Positions 23,801 through 36,100 of a stretch of DNA of 64,000 nucleotides are shown piece after piece. Made by a program: the position numbers and the translations under genes. The notes under the pieces are model-generated. The model was not told the origin of the DNA and did not search any database. It was given only the letters and a program-made list of their open reading frames with translations. The DNA is from Macropodus opercularis. Its lineage: Eukaryota; Chordata; Actinopteri; Anabantiformes; Osphronemidae. The stretch covers positions 8,584,501 to 8,648,500 of the forward strand of contig CM061100.1 in NCBI GenBank assembly GCA_030770545.1, written 5' to 3'. Each line of letters begins with the position of its first letter. Position 1 is the first letter of the stretch.

Positions 23801-26161
23801 ACAGAGAACAGGTCAGCAAAGAGCTCAGAAATGTGCAGTGCAGCAGCATTAGCAGAAAAATAGATGCTTGAGAGCCACGGTTTTACTGTGGACATGCATT
23901 GTCGTCTGGAATGTGGATCAATCTCCGTTTTAATTTGCTGCAAACACACTTTGTGTGAGGGGAAACGTCAGCGAGTTGCCTCTCAGACAGAAGCCTGCCT
24001 CATTCAGTTCTGCTCCTTTTGTTCCTTTTCTCTAGGTTAATCAATCAGCGCTTGATGGAGGAGCAGAGTCAGGTAGAGGAGCTACAGAAGACTCTTCAAG
24101 AACAGGGCTCCAAAGCAGATGATGTAAGTCGTGAAGTCTTCATTGGGTGAATTTAGGCAGAGCATTAACACAAGGCAACGCTTTTAATAGAAATAATGTC
24201 AAAACAACTTCAGTCCTAAATGGGGAAATCCACCCTGACAGATTGTCACTTGGAAACAGAACCATCCACATCTGGCAGATCTTTGATTCATTAAAATTGT
24301 TCTTTTTAAAAATGCTCCCATCTGTCAGGCTATAGTAAGTAAATCACTGTCCCTTCTTAGATAACTGTGTAGCAAGTCATGATTATAGTCCATTCTGAAA
24401 GACTAAGATACAAATGGAAGACATTTTAAGGTTACGTTGAGGATTAGCCTTCATGCAACTTGCTACACACAAGTAACCTTTTTCTGTTGCTGTAAGTTTT
24501 GAAAGTTAGCAGGCAAACTGTTAATTATTGTTAGAAGTAGAGAAGCATCTTTAGTCACGTCGCTACACTACATGTAGATGTTTTGTCTTTGTGAGAACCC
24601 AACTCTCCTCGTTTCATTGTTTTCTGCTTAGTAGTTTGTCTGAACCAATGTGAGCATATAATTGTCCCCCAAGTGCAGCACATTTATGCTTTAACTTGAG
24701 TTTACTGCACCTGTAGATGACTATAAATTAAAGGTGATAGGCATGAAAGTGTGACAGCTATTAAAACTATAGTTTGTATATAGGCAAAAGTTGTATAGGG
24801 TACTGTATATAAGTCGAGGCAAGGTGTGTTGCAAGTCCTGCATAATGTGGGAATGCTTAATGCTTATGTTAAACTAAATTATCATTTGTCTTTTTCAGTC
24901 TTCCATTCTGAAGAAGAAATATGAAGAGCACATGTAAGTAATTAAACAACAACAACACATTTATTAAAACGCAACAAACGTACATCACAAAGCGCTTCAC
25001 ATTTCTCTTTGTTTTCTTAAGGGAGAAACTACAAGAGTTGAACAACGAGTTACTGAAGAAAAATGCCTTCATTGATGAAATGGAGCCCAAATACAGCACC
25101 ACCTGTGAGTTTGCAGCCATGTTCAATTTTGAAGTGCACTTGTATTTAGTCTTCCAGAATTTGTCTTTGGTCGTTTTTTTGGTTATTCGACTTTATCCCG
25201 TAAGTGATAGTTTCAAAAAGAGCCGCATTTTAGTATGTTTAAAAATGTTACTGTTCTTTCTCAGGCCAACGAGTGGATGAGCTGGAAGAGGCCTTGAAGA
25301 AGAAAGACGATGACATGAAACAGATGGAGGAGAGATATAAGAAATACCTGGAAAAAGCCAAGAGTGTGAGTATATGGTTTTAAAGCACAGATGGATCAAC
25401 TTGCCTTAAATGGAGTAGTCAGCAAACTGCAATGTCAATGCGTGTGTCCCCTGCAGGTGATTCGGACCCTGGATCCTAAGCAGAACCAAGGTTCAGGTCC
25501 AGAAGTCCAGGCTCTGAAGAACCAGCTTCAGGAGAAGGAGCGGATGTTACACTCACTGGAGGTAAGCGTTCTAATTAAACATAAGGCAAGAAGCTTATAA
25601 TTTAAAGATTCCTAACATTAAGGTTTTTGTGTGTTTTCTTTCTTCTTTTTTTGTATTTTTAGAAAGAGATGGACAAGACAAAGACTCAGAGAGATTACGA
25701 GGAGAAACTTATCGTGTCCGCCTGGTACAATATGGTAAGAGGGACACACACAGTCTGAAACTTTCACAACTGATGCTCTGCTATGATGAGTTTTTTTTCC
25801 TTTTTGAGCCTGATCAAGGTTCATTTTACTTGTACTTTTACTTTTATCAATAAGCGTAAATAAAGCTGTTGTTCACAAGTCATGCACTCCGGCACTTTAG
25901 CCAGTAGAGGGCAGCAGAGACTACTCTACAAGCTTAACGACCTTTGCCTTGTCGCACACTGAAACTACGCTACTTAGTCTCCATCTACACACTCTGTCTT
26001 CCGTCTTTGTCTTCTCTCAGGGTATGTCTCTGCAGAAGAAGGCGGCCGAAGACCGTCTCGCCAACACCGGCCCCGGTCAGTCCTTCCTGGCTCGGCAGAG
26101 ACAAGCCACCAATACGCGCCGCTCTTATCCGGGCCACGTCCAGCAAGCTACCGCAAGGTAG
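14886..26161 (+). CDS. hook3: Protein Hook homologue 3, dynein/dynactin cargo adaptor
   Basis: Hook3 links dynein-dynactin to cargo (with FTS and FHIP) and switches on processive transport on microtubules. The 23 constitutive coding exons are 14886-14942, 18102-18187, 18412-18484, 18654-18704, 18811-18943, 19020-19087, 19224-19286, 19398-19481, 21319-21482, 21586-21726, 21836-21923, 22072-22185, 22296-22406, 22679-22763, 22886-22955, 23671-23811, 24036-24123, 24899-24933, 25022-25104, 25265-25365, 25457-25561, 25663-25734 and 26021-26161. They sum to 2154 nt and give 717 residues (human 718). The N-terminal Hook domain (about 1-165) includes ELCESLLTWIQTFGVEAPC and GDNWRLKVSNLKKILKGILD. A long coiled coil follows (AALQEEKSSLLAENQVLMER and on to about 660). 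The C-terminal cargo region ends with the family hallmark RRSYPGHVQQATAR. These residues point to HOOK3 rather than HOOK1 or HOOK2. A cassette exon at 20151-20213 is listed separately. Confidence 0.97.
15297..15317 (+). repeat. Run of 21 C
   Basis: A pure 21-base cytosine tract lies in hook3 intron 1, at the edge of the CpG-rich promoter block. Such a run can form i-motif or G-quadruplex structures and often varies in length. Assembly length may be unreliable. Confidence 0.9.
20151..20213 (+). CDS. hook3: hook3 in-frame cassette exon (21 codons)
   Basis: The block is bounded by an acceptor (GCTTTAAAG) and a donor (AGG|GTAAAT). It is exactly 63 nt in phase 0, between the exon ending LDMQ and the exon starting VAALQEEKSS. 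It encodes a charged, leucine-spaced stretch that begins ALHVQEDRDRLRLEF and ends NELEER, which looks like coiled coil. The insert would equal three heptads and so keep the coiled-coil register. The human HOOK3 protein, as I know it, runs straight from LDMQ to VAALQ, so this exon would be extra. Real use needs transcript data; the chance of a stop-free, phase-0, heptad-multiple exon with both splice sites is modest. Confidence 0.6.
25901..25916 (+). promoter_or_regulatory. CTCF-like motif in last hook3 intron
   Basis: CCAGTAGAGGGCAGCA matches the vertebrate CTCF core (CCASYAGRKGGCRS) at every one of its 14 positions. It lies about 105 bases before the last hook3 coding exon. Binding is not shown by sequence. 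Confidence 0.45.
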
Positions 26162-29100
26162 ATGTCAGCAGGGGCCAGAAAAATGCCGTGACAAACTACC
26201 TTAAAAATCCCTGAACACAAACACAGCACACGTGCCCTTTTCTGAGGCTCATTATTTCCATTTATTTCTAATGGGAGTTCTTGTTTTGCTGCATTCTCCC
26301 TGTTGATTCATCTTTTTTTTTCTTCTCGATCAGATCCATGAGGTAGAGATCCCAGGCAACACTGCCCAAATCTTGCACCACTTTTGTTTCTTCCTGGCTA
26401 AGCATATATTTACCCTGACTCCTCTCGTGGCAGGGTTCTACCGTTTTGTTTTTGTTTTGTTTATTTTAAACCACCAAGCATATTTAATGTGTCTGACTAA
26501 TCACTCCAAAAGAAAACATTTCCTTCCCTCTTCTCTTTTAACCACTGATCTTCCTGAACCTGTACCCTGTGGCACATTTTTGCCAGTAAGGTAGTCTGAG
26601 TCGCAAGGTAAAGTTAGTGGTGTTTGTGTAGAAGAGCTGCTCAGCCCGTTCATGCAGTATTTATGCACATCTCTACCTGTTGCGATATTTAAAGCTCCTC
26701 TTGCTTTTCTTCTCATTACTGGCAGATTTTTCTTCCTGCGTTGTCCGTTTCCACCGGCGGCAGATTTTGTGTCCTGAGTTGTCTTAATTTTTGTGAGGTA
26801 GCTTTAAGGCGGTTAACGTCAAGTTTCAGTTGCACGTGTCAGTGTTTATTTTAAATGCAGACACTTTGCTGTGTCATTGTTTTATAGAGTATCAAACTGA
26901 AACATAGGAAGATGTGTAGCCATTACATGTAAGTGGTCGTTTTGCTTGTTAAATGAATGGGCTCTAATAGGACCACATGGTTGGCTGGTGAATTTACAGT
27001 GATTTTTGTAAATCGTATTTTTACCCTATTATTAAAAAAAAAAAAAAAAAGGAAAAGAAAGTGGTTCTAGAAGACGCTGCCCACAGTAAGAGAGATGTTG
27101 AGCATCCGTGTCTGTCTGTTTTTAAGGAGCTGCTTTCAAGCGAAGGAAATGCTTGATTCACATTTTGTCTCAGACAAAACTCTATGTGCCATAGTGCAAA
27201 TGCACATGTACTGTATGAGCTACTGTAGTGGGTCACTTTATCACTGCAGTGCTGCCAGCTACACTGAAGCAGACACGTTTGATGAATCAGTCTTAATTTT
27301 ATTTTAATCAGTTAACTGGTGTGTACTGTCCCTGTCACTTCAGATAGGAATCTTCAAAAGCCATGTGTACTACAGCGCTTCCCAACCTTCCTTTCGTTTA
27401 ACCCATTTTGCTTGTTGTTCTTTTTCTTTAACATGGACAATGAATGATCACTAACGCGATGAACCTCTTTGTTTCTATCAGCCTTAAGCTAACTCTCATC
27501 TGACCATTATCTTCTTTTTTTTTTCCCCGTCCTCCAACAGCAATGTCCCTGCATGACTCTCCCAACAGTGAACTGGCCAAGGCCGAGGCGCTCGATGCAT
27601 GAACTACCTGCCTGCCCACTGTTTGCATGACTTTGCGTTGACTCGAGCCTGCAAATAACCAGCGCACCCAGCAGCTGCATGAGCACTAACCACCCTCTGC
27701 AGTGTTGTGCGTTGTGACCTCCAGACAAGCGCGAGGAGGGATACGCTGGGGAAAAAGAAAACCCTCGCCTTCTTTCCTTCGCTTAAACACTTTACCAGGA
27801 TTCTGGCTCCCTAATGTCCTCGTTTTAATTCTCTTTGTCAGCCCATCGTCTCTCTTTCTCCATTTCTCCTCCCTTTGTCTTCATGAACATGTCTGCTTGT
27901 GCTTCCACACGCATTAATTGTGTTACTATTGAACCTCAACAAATGTTACACATAACTAGGGGCACAGGCGCAACATTGCAGTGGAGTCAACCTGTCGGCG
28001 TAATACGCCTCAGTGCTCGTGGTCCCAGCGTACAGCTCGACCTTGCCTGGCTATTCCAGGATACATCAGTGACATATTTCCACATCTGTTCTTATTTGCA
28101 CTGTTGGGTAAGAACTGGCATCAAAGTGAGAAATGATGTGAGAGGTGTAGTCTGCAAATCAGCCGGCATAACAAAAACATCAGCTCCCTTTTTGAATTTA
28201 AGTGCTGACCCCCTGCAGTGACTTTGTCCAGCCTGTCCTCATCGTGTCTCTAGGTGGCATCTATTAAACCCAAGTATTATGGAGCACAGCAAGATTTAAC
28301 AGATGAACAGCTCGAGAGGCATCGCAGTGTTTATCTGCAGGTTTTTGAACAGTTTGCAGTAGCAGTATAGGATGACAAGTATTTTAAATGAATAACATTT
28401 GTTACAAACGTGCATTTATGCAGGACAGAAGCCCTTCTTAAGCCTACGCGTTTAGATTTCCCGTCAAATTCCTATTTAATATACATTTGCGTATTACGCA
28501 TAGTTACCAATATCGGCTGTATTGTATTTGATTACTATCTTATGCAGACTAGTAAAGAAGTACATATAGTATAGTGCACAATAAACTACTTTAAAGGTGG
28601 CAATTATAGGACAAGCAACAGGGAATTTGATGTACAATAAGTCATACTGTACAGTTTGTGTAGCTTTTATACATGTCTTATTTACATTTTATTTCCAGAG
28701 TATATTAAAAGTATGTTTACAAAAAAGGTGAGCTCTGAACCTGGGACTATATGTATATTATTGGCATACGTAACTACATGAGAGAGATGATTGAATCCTC
28801 CGACTGAGTGCCTTTGTTCAAAATGTAGTTTAGTTGGTCTTCTAAAGGCACATCAAGGCCAGTTTTAATGTTATTAATAGACAATGTCTGAGATGTTAAA
28901 CCTCTTTCATGAAATGTTTTACGTTAGGCTTAATGAGGGCTTTTGTTCTGGTTTTAACCTGTTTTACTCTTAGTTATTATATAGTGTATCCTTGATTTGA
29001 TTAATGTGCATTTTTATGTTAATGGCTTATTTATTCTTTTGCCACTTGTACAGCAGTGTTACGTTATTTTTAGTAGTATTACATCATCGCCACTTCTACT

Positions 29101-30360
29101 GTTAAAAAGGAGTTGATGTTTCCATACAACATCATAATACTAATTAATGCTTGTCTTACACAACAAAAGGCCAGACAATGGCAATAGTGCAGTGTTTCAG
29201 TTTAATAGTAGTGACACAAAGGTTATTCTGTTAATAGTGTGAGCTCAGATCAGTGTAAACAGGAGGACAGTGCAAAGTTACATTTACCTCTAGGGTTTTC
29301 AGGAAGAGGAGTTTCTTTAAAAAAAGAAATAAAGTACCTAAGAAACCTGCATGTCAAAAATAAAGGTGTTCTGATAAGGCCCATTTAACTTTAACATGAA
29401 TTGTTTAACACTGACATCTGTTTGTGACAGAAACAATTCCATTATCTGCTGTCAGTGTTTTTTTTTTAACAGCATAAACCCGACTTTAACAAAGAATAGA
29501 AGGACCAGACAGATTTCACAGCTGGGTATCATGTGTATTTCTCCTCCAGAAGTGAGCGATAAAGTTTCATCTGTGGAATAAGTAAAGAGGTGGCATCCTT
29601 TGTCTAGTTCTCTGCTTGTTTCCTTTTGTTGTAAACTACCTTCTTAACCGTCCATCCCCACAATCATGGGTTTGGGAAGAAATCCAAAAGTAATAGAACA
29701 TCCGTAGTGTGGTTGACCTGAGGGTTGATGGGGGAGCCACTAAATACTGTATCTTCTTGCAGAGAAAGCTTCCTCAACCTATACCTTCTACCAGCTCAGC
29801 CACTGTTTTCATGCTTTCATTTTTGTATATTTTTACCCTGATGCCTGAACTACAGGAGCATTAACAGGAATATAACCGGAAAAATCTAAAATAAGTCAGT
29901 TTGGCCCATTTCCAGCTTCTAATAATTTTCATCTTGGTAAAGAAGGAAAGAATCACACTGACGTTTCTGAATTTCTAGGGTATGTATCCATGACTAAGCT
30001 AAGAGAACCCAGTGTCGCCTAATGTTATTTGACTGCTGACTGCACTGTGAGCGAGCAACTCAAAGAATGAACACACGGCTGTTGACAGGTCAGAATCTAG
30101 GACGTGTGCAGTGTTGGCAGTATTTTTTTACTCATTGGAAATATTTTCTTTTACATATCGAAGTAGCAGACGACCTTCCATTTGCCAAGTTTTATACTGC
30201 TTGTATACAAACACACTATGTATATAGTTTATGTGACAGTGGTAGAGGAAGTGTCACTTAAGGTCATTTATGAATGAGAAAGTAAAATCTACGATAACGT
30301 GCTTCCTACACTGCAAGACGTGGAAATGACGTTGTAAATAAAGCTTGTATAAAACAGACT
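26162..30360 (+). other. hook3: Probable long hook3 3' UTR with poly(A) signal
   Basis: No new gene is recognisable over 4.2 kb after the hook3 stop. AT-rich, ATTTA-containing sequence leads to a clear AATAAA at 30337-30342 followed by T/GT-rich sequence, so a long 3' UTR is likely, as in mammalian HOOK3. An A17 run lies at 27034-27050. Other hexamers near 29328 and 29360 could give shorter forms. A possible alternative terminal exon starts at 27541. Confidence 0.5.
27541..27603 (+). other. hook3: Possible alternative hook3 terminal exon
   Basis: A very strong acceptor (a polypyrimidine run from about 27509 ending CCTCCAACAG) lies at 27540. The last hook3 codons contain a usable donor (GCAAG|GTAGAT at 26158). 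Joining them replaces the final Arg with Ser-Asn-Val-Pro-Ala and a stop. In another frame the block reads MSLHDSPNSELAKAEALDA and stop, which looks protein-like but does not match the phase of the upstream donor. Low certainty. Confidence 0.25.
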
Positions 30361-30795
30361 TCGGGTTTGTTTTTTCATTTTTGCATGACATAATGACGAG
30401 TAAAACATTTTTTACTTTCGCGTGCTGTCACGTGCCACACACATCTCCAGTTGCTTCCTGTGTTTGGTTTCGGACATTTATTTAAAGTGGACAAATTGAA
30501 AAGTTGATAATTACATGAAAACATGTATCTGATGTACCCTTTCGTTACTGTTTAAACCTGGTTTCAAAATTAAGTTTAAGATGAGCCAATATCCAAACAA
30601 AATTCATAACACTTCAGAAAAAAGGACCACCTTGGACGGCAAAGAAACTAAAAACGATTTCATTTTTAGCATCTGAATCACAGACATCTCAGCCTGGGAA
30701 CAAAACGTCTAGATGTCCCCCGAGGCTGCGGACACAGGAACTTCCCAGTATCAGTGTCCTGTTCTTTGTTCCTTTCTTTCTCTCTCTAACCTCAG

Positions 30796-31305
30796 CCTTT
30801 GGGTCCTTCCACCTGCCGTGTCACAGCAGGGGTCCAGCTTCAGGTTACTCACTGGCGTCCATCAAGACGGGCCTGAGAGAAAGGCGGTGAGCTGAACATT
30901 ACCCTGGTTGATACTGTATACTGTAGCTGCCTCTGGTTTGCACAGATATGAGTTTAATATATTAATTGCAAACGTGTTGTTTGTGTATTATTAGAAAGGA
31001 ATATAGATTGATATCTTCTGTTGCAATAGGTCCAGAGGAAGTATTCGATAAATAAATGGTTAAAAAAATAATTCTTTTATTGATTTCTCAAAGTGATTCA
31101 ACTGTGTTGAGAGCACTTGCGACAGTATAAACTGTCTTCCATAATGTCTATAGTATAATATGATTCTAATTCAATGCACCTAATATTAAAACAAACCTCA
31201 CTTCATGCTTGGGAACTAATTATGATCCACCTCCAGTTTTTTGTCATCTGTCTTTCAGCTTCAAACAGTCAGAAGAGAAAAATAAAGCAGCTCCACAGAC
31301 AGACG
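30796..31305 (+). other. Two candidate exons of an unassigned gene
   Basis: Block 30796-30886 has a strong acceptor (CTCTCTAACCTCAG) and a donor (GGCG|GTGAGC). Block 31259-31305 has acceptor TGTCTTTCAG and donor GACG|GTGAGT. They join in one open frame, with the first block carrying FGSFHLPCHSRGPASGYS and the second FKQSEEKNKAAPQTD. I do not recognise the protein and found no convincing start or further exon. It could be a small gene, a non-coding RNA, or chance. Confidence 0.25.
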
Positions 31306-31897
31306 GTGAGTCATGAACTATAACAACTCCACCACTGTGTCTTTTCATTCCTCTGCTTTTCTTTGAAACATGATCACATGGTGGCAAATTCATTATTATT
31401 CACATTCCCTCACATGTAACTGAAACTTGGTTAGATGCAGAGTGAGTTAACTTAAGATATGATGAACTTCCATGTTTCATTAAAGGCCACTGAAATTGTC
31501 TACTGCACACATTTTACAGAACATTTTTGCTCTAACTGGCAAATGTTGTCTGAGTAGGAACATTGTTTCTAATATCCAAAGAAAATGTCATTGATACCAG
31601 CTGTTTCTCAGCATTAAAACAATTATGGAAACGTTTCACCGAGAGAAAAATCAAAGCAAACGAGAGCTGTCATGTCCCAAATGAAAGAGTCTGTTATTAT
31701 TTCTTCATAACTTTACATTTGGCTGACAATATGGGCTTTATGACAATTTTGATTACATTCACAGTAAAAGCTGGGGAAATGGGAAACAGGCTTGATAACA
31801 CAAGGCTCCTATTGATGCTCACACTTTACCGGACACTCGCAGTCAGACACATGCGGATCAGGAGGTGCTTTAGCATTTCTGGGTCTGGTGGATTCCT

Positions 31898-31898
<1 letters not shown>

Positions 31899-31930
<32 letters not shown>
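31899..31930 (+). repeat. (AC)n microsatellite
   Basis: A pure AC dinucleotide tract of about 16 units in the hook3-trabd2a spacer, with a short second CA run shortly after. The histidine-threonine-rich open frames across it are artefacts of the repeat. Confidence 0.95.
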
Positions 31931-31934
<4 letters not shown>

Positions 31935-32935
31935 CCTCTAATAACACACACACAGGGTACTCTCACCCTCAGCCAGCACGCGGGCAGCATCTCCACTTTC
32001 ACATTGTAACATTTCGCATGATTCAGGGAGGCACAGGTGAGAAGGGCACCAGGGGAAACAGATACTTCGTGCTCTAGTCTGTCCACACAGTCAAGTCTGA
32101 AAGATGTAAAATGTAATAAAGAGATTTTATTTTCCATAGGGTGAGACAGAGACTGTGGCACACAGACATCCCAAACTGAGCCTCTCTGAGAATGTAGTCA
32201 TGGAAATTTGTTCTTCCCACGCTGACATACTCTGACACTTCGGTTTGGGTTCTTCATGTTTGTCTGAGACAAAGCTCTGTAGCTACAGCAAAAACAGCAA
32301 CCAAACAATAATTTCTGTTAGAAATATCAAGTAGAGTTGACAAAAAAAAAAAACTCTCCGAAGATGCAAAGCAAACGACAGATCTCACAAAGGGGCCGAC
32401 ATGCACAGCTCCCATAAAAACACAAGGTAGTCAATGCGAGCTTCAATTCTCAGTTATTATGTGATCCATCGGCTTTTGGTTGAGGTGAGACAGAGAAGAA
32501 AGAAAACAACAACAACAGCAAACAAAGGGGGGAGACACACAAAAACATTTATAAACACTTGATTTGAATGACATACTGGTCACACTTCATGTTTTGGTTA
32601 CCACTGAAGCATTGTGCATATTTTCCATTACTAATAATCGCACAATATGCAGTAATCCCCATGGTTTTCAGCTGAGGTGTAGCAGCCACTGTACCCATTG
32701 AAGCTCTCCCTTTCACACACGCTGAGCAGAAAATGCAGACTGGAGGGATGAACGTCTGAGTGAGCTCCACGGTGTTTGAGCCAGACTGAGTCACACTGGG
32801 CGCCGTGACCACTAAATCAAAGCGCCGTTTGAAAAGCTGCATTCCTTCACACAGTTTCATCCTCAGTGTCTCCCTCACTGCGCAGTAATCCTAATTCTGG
32901 CGTTGCCGCTGACCCGAGACTCCACCCCTTTCCAG

Positions 32936-33104
32936 TCGAGGTTCGGGTGTGACGGAGATCAAGCTTAATGGAAAAAGAGTGCATAAGCGAGTGAAGTCAG
33001 CCTTGACTGTGGACAGGTGTCTGTTAGAGGTTGTGGGTAAATGTGAGGCGGAGGACGGCTTCACAGAGCAACTGGAGCTGATTTATGAGTCTGTGACATC
33101 CCAA
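32936..33104 (+). other. Candidate coding exon, unassigned
   Basis: The acceptor CCCCTTTCCAG is at 32935 and the donor CCAA|GTGAGT follows 33104. The 169-nt block is open in one frame, with segments such as VTEIKLNGKRVHKRVKSAL and DGFTEQLELIYESVTSQ. A weak following exon (33340-33390) would continue in frame and stop. The family is unknown. An unrelated 110-codon frame lies on the opposite strand at 32549-32878. Low certainty. Confidence 0.25.
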
Positions 33105-36100
33105 GTGAGTCATTATGTAGGTCCTATTTCTTTTCACACATACAGTTGCTCTCCTCTGGACTCATTTATTGTTGGGCCATTAGTTTTCACTGACAGGCGC
33201 AATAATTGGAATTGTACGGACAAAGCCATCATTGAAGCCTTTCTTTTGAACTGTTCAGAGGTTGTGTTGTTTCTCTGCCTGCTCGCACACATTCTACTTT
33301 CTTCTTTGGACTGACGTGTGAGTCTATGGTTTAATGCAGTGGCCAGACCGAGGCATCACTCAGACCAAAGGCTTACCCACCAACTTCTAACCAAACTTCC
33401 AGGATCAGAGCTGGTCAGGGAAGCTATTTAGCATTTTTGGCATAGCAGCCAAGGCACATAACTGCAACCTCTGCATTGATCGTGTGATACACACTGATGC
33501 ATAAAGACTAAAGATTCATGAAAGTCTCTCCATAGGCTGATGATGACATAATAGCAAAAGCTTGTTTTTTTAAATATTTCAGTCAGCTTACTGTAGGTTC
33601 TCTTTGGAATGAATCCCTGAAAAAAGATAATTATTATTAAAAAATAATTTAGCTCATATTTTACTGTGAAAACAGTTACTCCTGTAACTGTAAAATATTG
33701 ATGAGTGCCGTTTCCCTCCCAAAGAAGGATGAATGAAAGTGTTTTTGTTTTCAAAGCACTGAAACTACAGCCCAGCTAAAAAAAAAATAACTGGACCATG
33801 AGTGAAAATAATAATGGAAAAATTCACACATGTGCCGGTGATTTTTTAAATCTGCTTTGAACCTGGAGAAATAAACTCTGCTGCAGCTCTAATGCAGAGC
33901 AGATGAATTCCTTTCATTATTAACTTTATCGGGTTAACCTTGCAGAATAAGTTATGTTAGTACAGCAGACTGTTAAGATCATATTTAGAAATGTTTTTGT
34001 TCTTAAAAAATAACCGGTCGTGTTGGAAGCTGTCAAAATCTGAGTCAAGATCAACATTGGGAACTGCCAGCTTTTATTCTGAAGGCTTCTGGCGGCGATA
34101 GATAACTTGGGCACGGCTGGAAGCATCATCATAAAAACTAATGGTCTGAATACAGAAACACTACATGCAGAGAGAGAGAGAGAGTCTCACTGGAGCAGGC
34201 TGGTTAAGCTTGGAGTTGGAACAATAATAGTAGGGAAGGAAAAGGTTATTTTTCATTTAACACTGACTGCGTTAGCATTAATAGAGTAGCCAGAATCAAC
34301 GTTTGACCTCGCCTGAATCCAGGTCATCAGATTAGTGACTAGAATTTACATTCAGCATTTACTGGTCTGTTCTCCCTGCATCGAGCTTTTAAAACCGAGC
34401 TATCTACGTATGCGAAGAGGAATCGTTCTGAATGTGACTGTGAACGCACCAGCACTACTATCTGAAGGGTCTGTACAGTCAGGAAAAAAGAGAGGAGCAA
34501 CAACTTGGTGGTGGTGGGGGGGTGGGTTGGTAATTGAGAACATCAGCTGGGATCAGAGCGCTGGCTGTCGTGTACTGTACTGGGTTGTGCGTGTCTGCCC
34601 ACAGAGCCGCCAGTACACCCTGGATTCCCGTAAGGGCTTTATGCCATGAACACCATTTTTGCTTTGATGTTCGTGACTAAGCGCTCCATCACACAACCGC
34701 TTCCATCGCAGCGAACCGAGCAGTCATGCTTCTTCTGGCCTGCGTGTCGTTTGCCATTAGTGTCATGTTTGTTTTCGAAACGCGAAACTATACATGTTTA
34801 CTAGAAGCAGATAATTGAATGTGTTGTGAATATCAAAAACAACAATCATGCGGTTTGTGCGCCTGCTAAAACTGGAAGGTCAGGACAAGTGAAGTTTTCC
34901 GGACAGTTTGCTTGCTTATACTGGGAAGTCACAGATTAGAATAGATAGGATTACTGTAAGCGACACAAAAACATGGTTTAGACAAATTATCATTTCACAC
35001 AGTGTTCATCTATGTGGGTTACATATTTCTCTGTAAAACCACAATAAAATAAATAAATAGAGTTGTTTAGCAGCTGAATTAAAGCTCGGCTCTTATGCTT
35101 ATAATAATGCAAGGATAATAATAATAACATAATATGGATAAAAAACAAACAGGGGATGTGTTTAACATAAATCTCACTGACTGACTGTCTCTAAATCAGC
35201 AGAGACAACTTTGCTTTGCGCTTGATCGATAAATAATTGCGATTTAGTCAAAACTTCATTTAAAACGATCAAATATCGCACAGCCGTGAGATTAAACCAA
35301 TGTCCAAAGTGATAGAAACGTTTGTGGGTCGCCGGACACGATCAAAACTCCACCTCCCAGTCTTTATAAGATGAAACATATGTGACCGTGTCAATATTGT
35401 GAAATCCTTTTGAAGATTTCTGCAAAGAGGCTGAGCATCGCTTAGAAAGCCTGTTTCTGTTTGATCTTCACAAACATGCTCACCTTATAGTGTAAATGTA
35501 CAGATGGTGGTATCAGTATTGACAAACGGGGCCACTGAAGTCCACCATGAGCTTCAAACAGACTTTACAGTCCATTTACATTAGTATTTATGTCAAACAT
35601 GAAATTTAAATTAATATCATATTCACATTATTGTGCCTATAAAGAAATAGGTTTTAGGTTAAAGGGTACGCTTTGCTCCAATAAGCGACAGGGGTTGACA
35701 GGGCGTGACTCCCAGGATTCATCCCGCTCTTGTATTCAGTTTTACCGAATGATATGGTTTTGGTTTGCAGCATTGAAAAGCAACACATGATGAATGAGCA
35801 GTGAACAGGTCTCACCTCCAACACATGTGATGTGGCAGAGCTTAAGAGCGTGATGTATGTTGGGCGAGTGTGTGAACACCTGCGTTTGTTTTCACGTGCT
35901 CACGTTTAAAGTTCAAGGAAAATGTGGCTTCGTGTACAAGTTGTCAGCTTTACCCGACTCAGGCCTGAAACCTGTAACGAGATCTATGGTGATGTAGATT
36001 GTTACTGCAGTGTTTCTCCTGGTATTTCGTTTTAGACACAGCGCAGCTCGAGCGCTCCGTGACATTTCAGGTTTACTTCGCTCTTACATATATGCTGTGC

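Noticed and set aside
31826..32161. Frames rich in His-Thr and Cys-Val around 31.9 kb
   Set aside because: Direct translation of the AC microsatellite.
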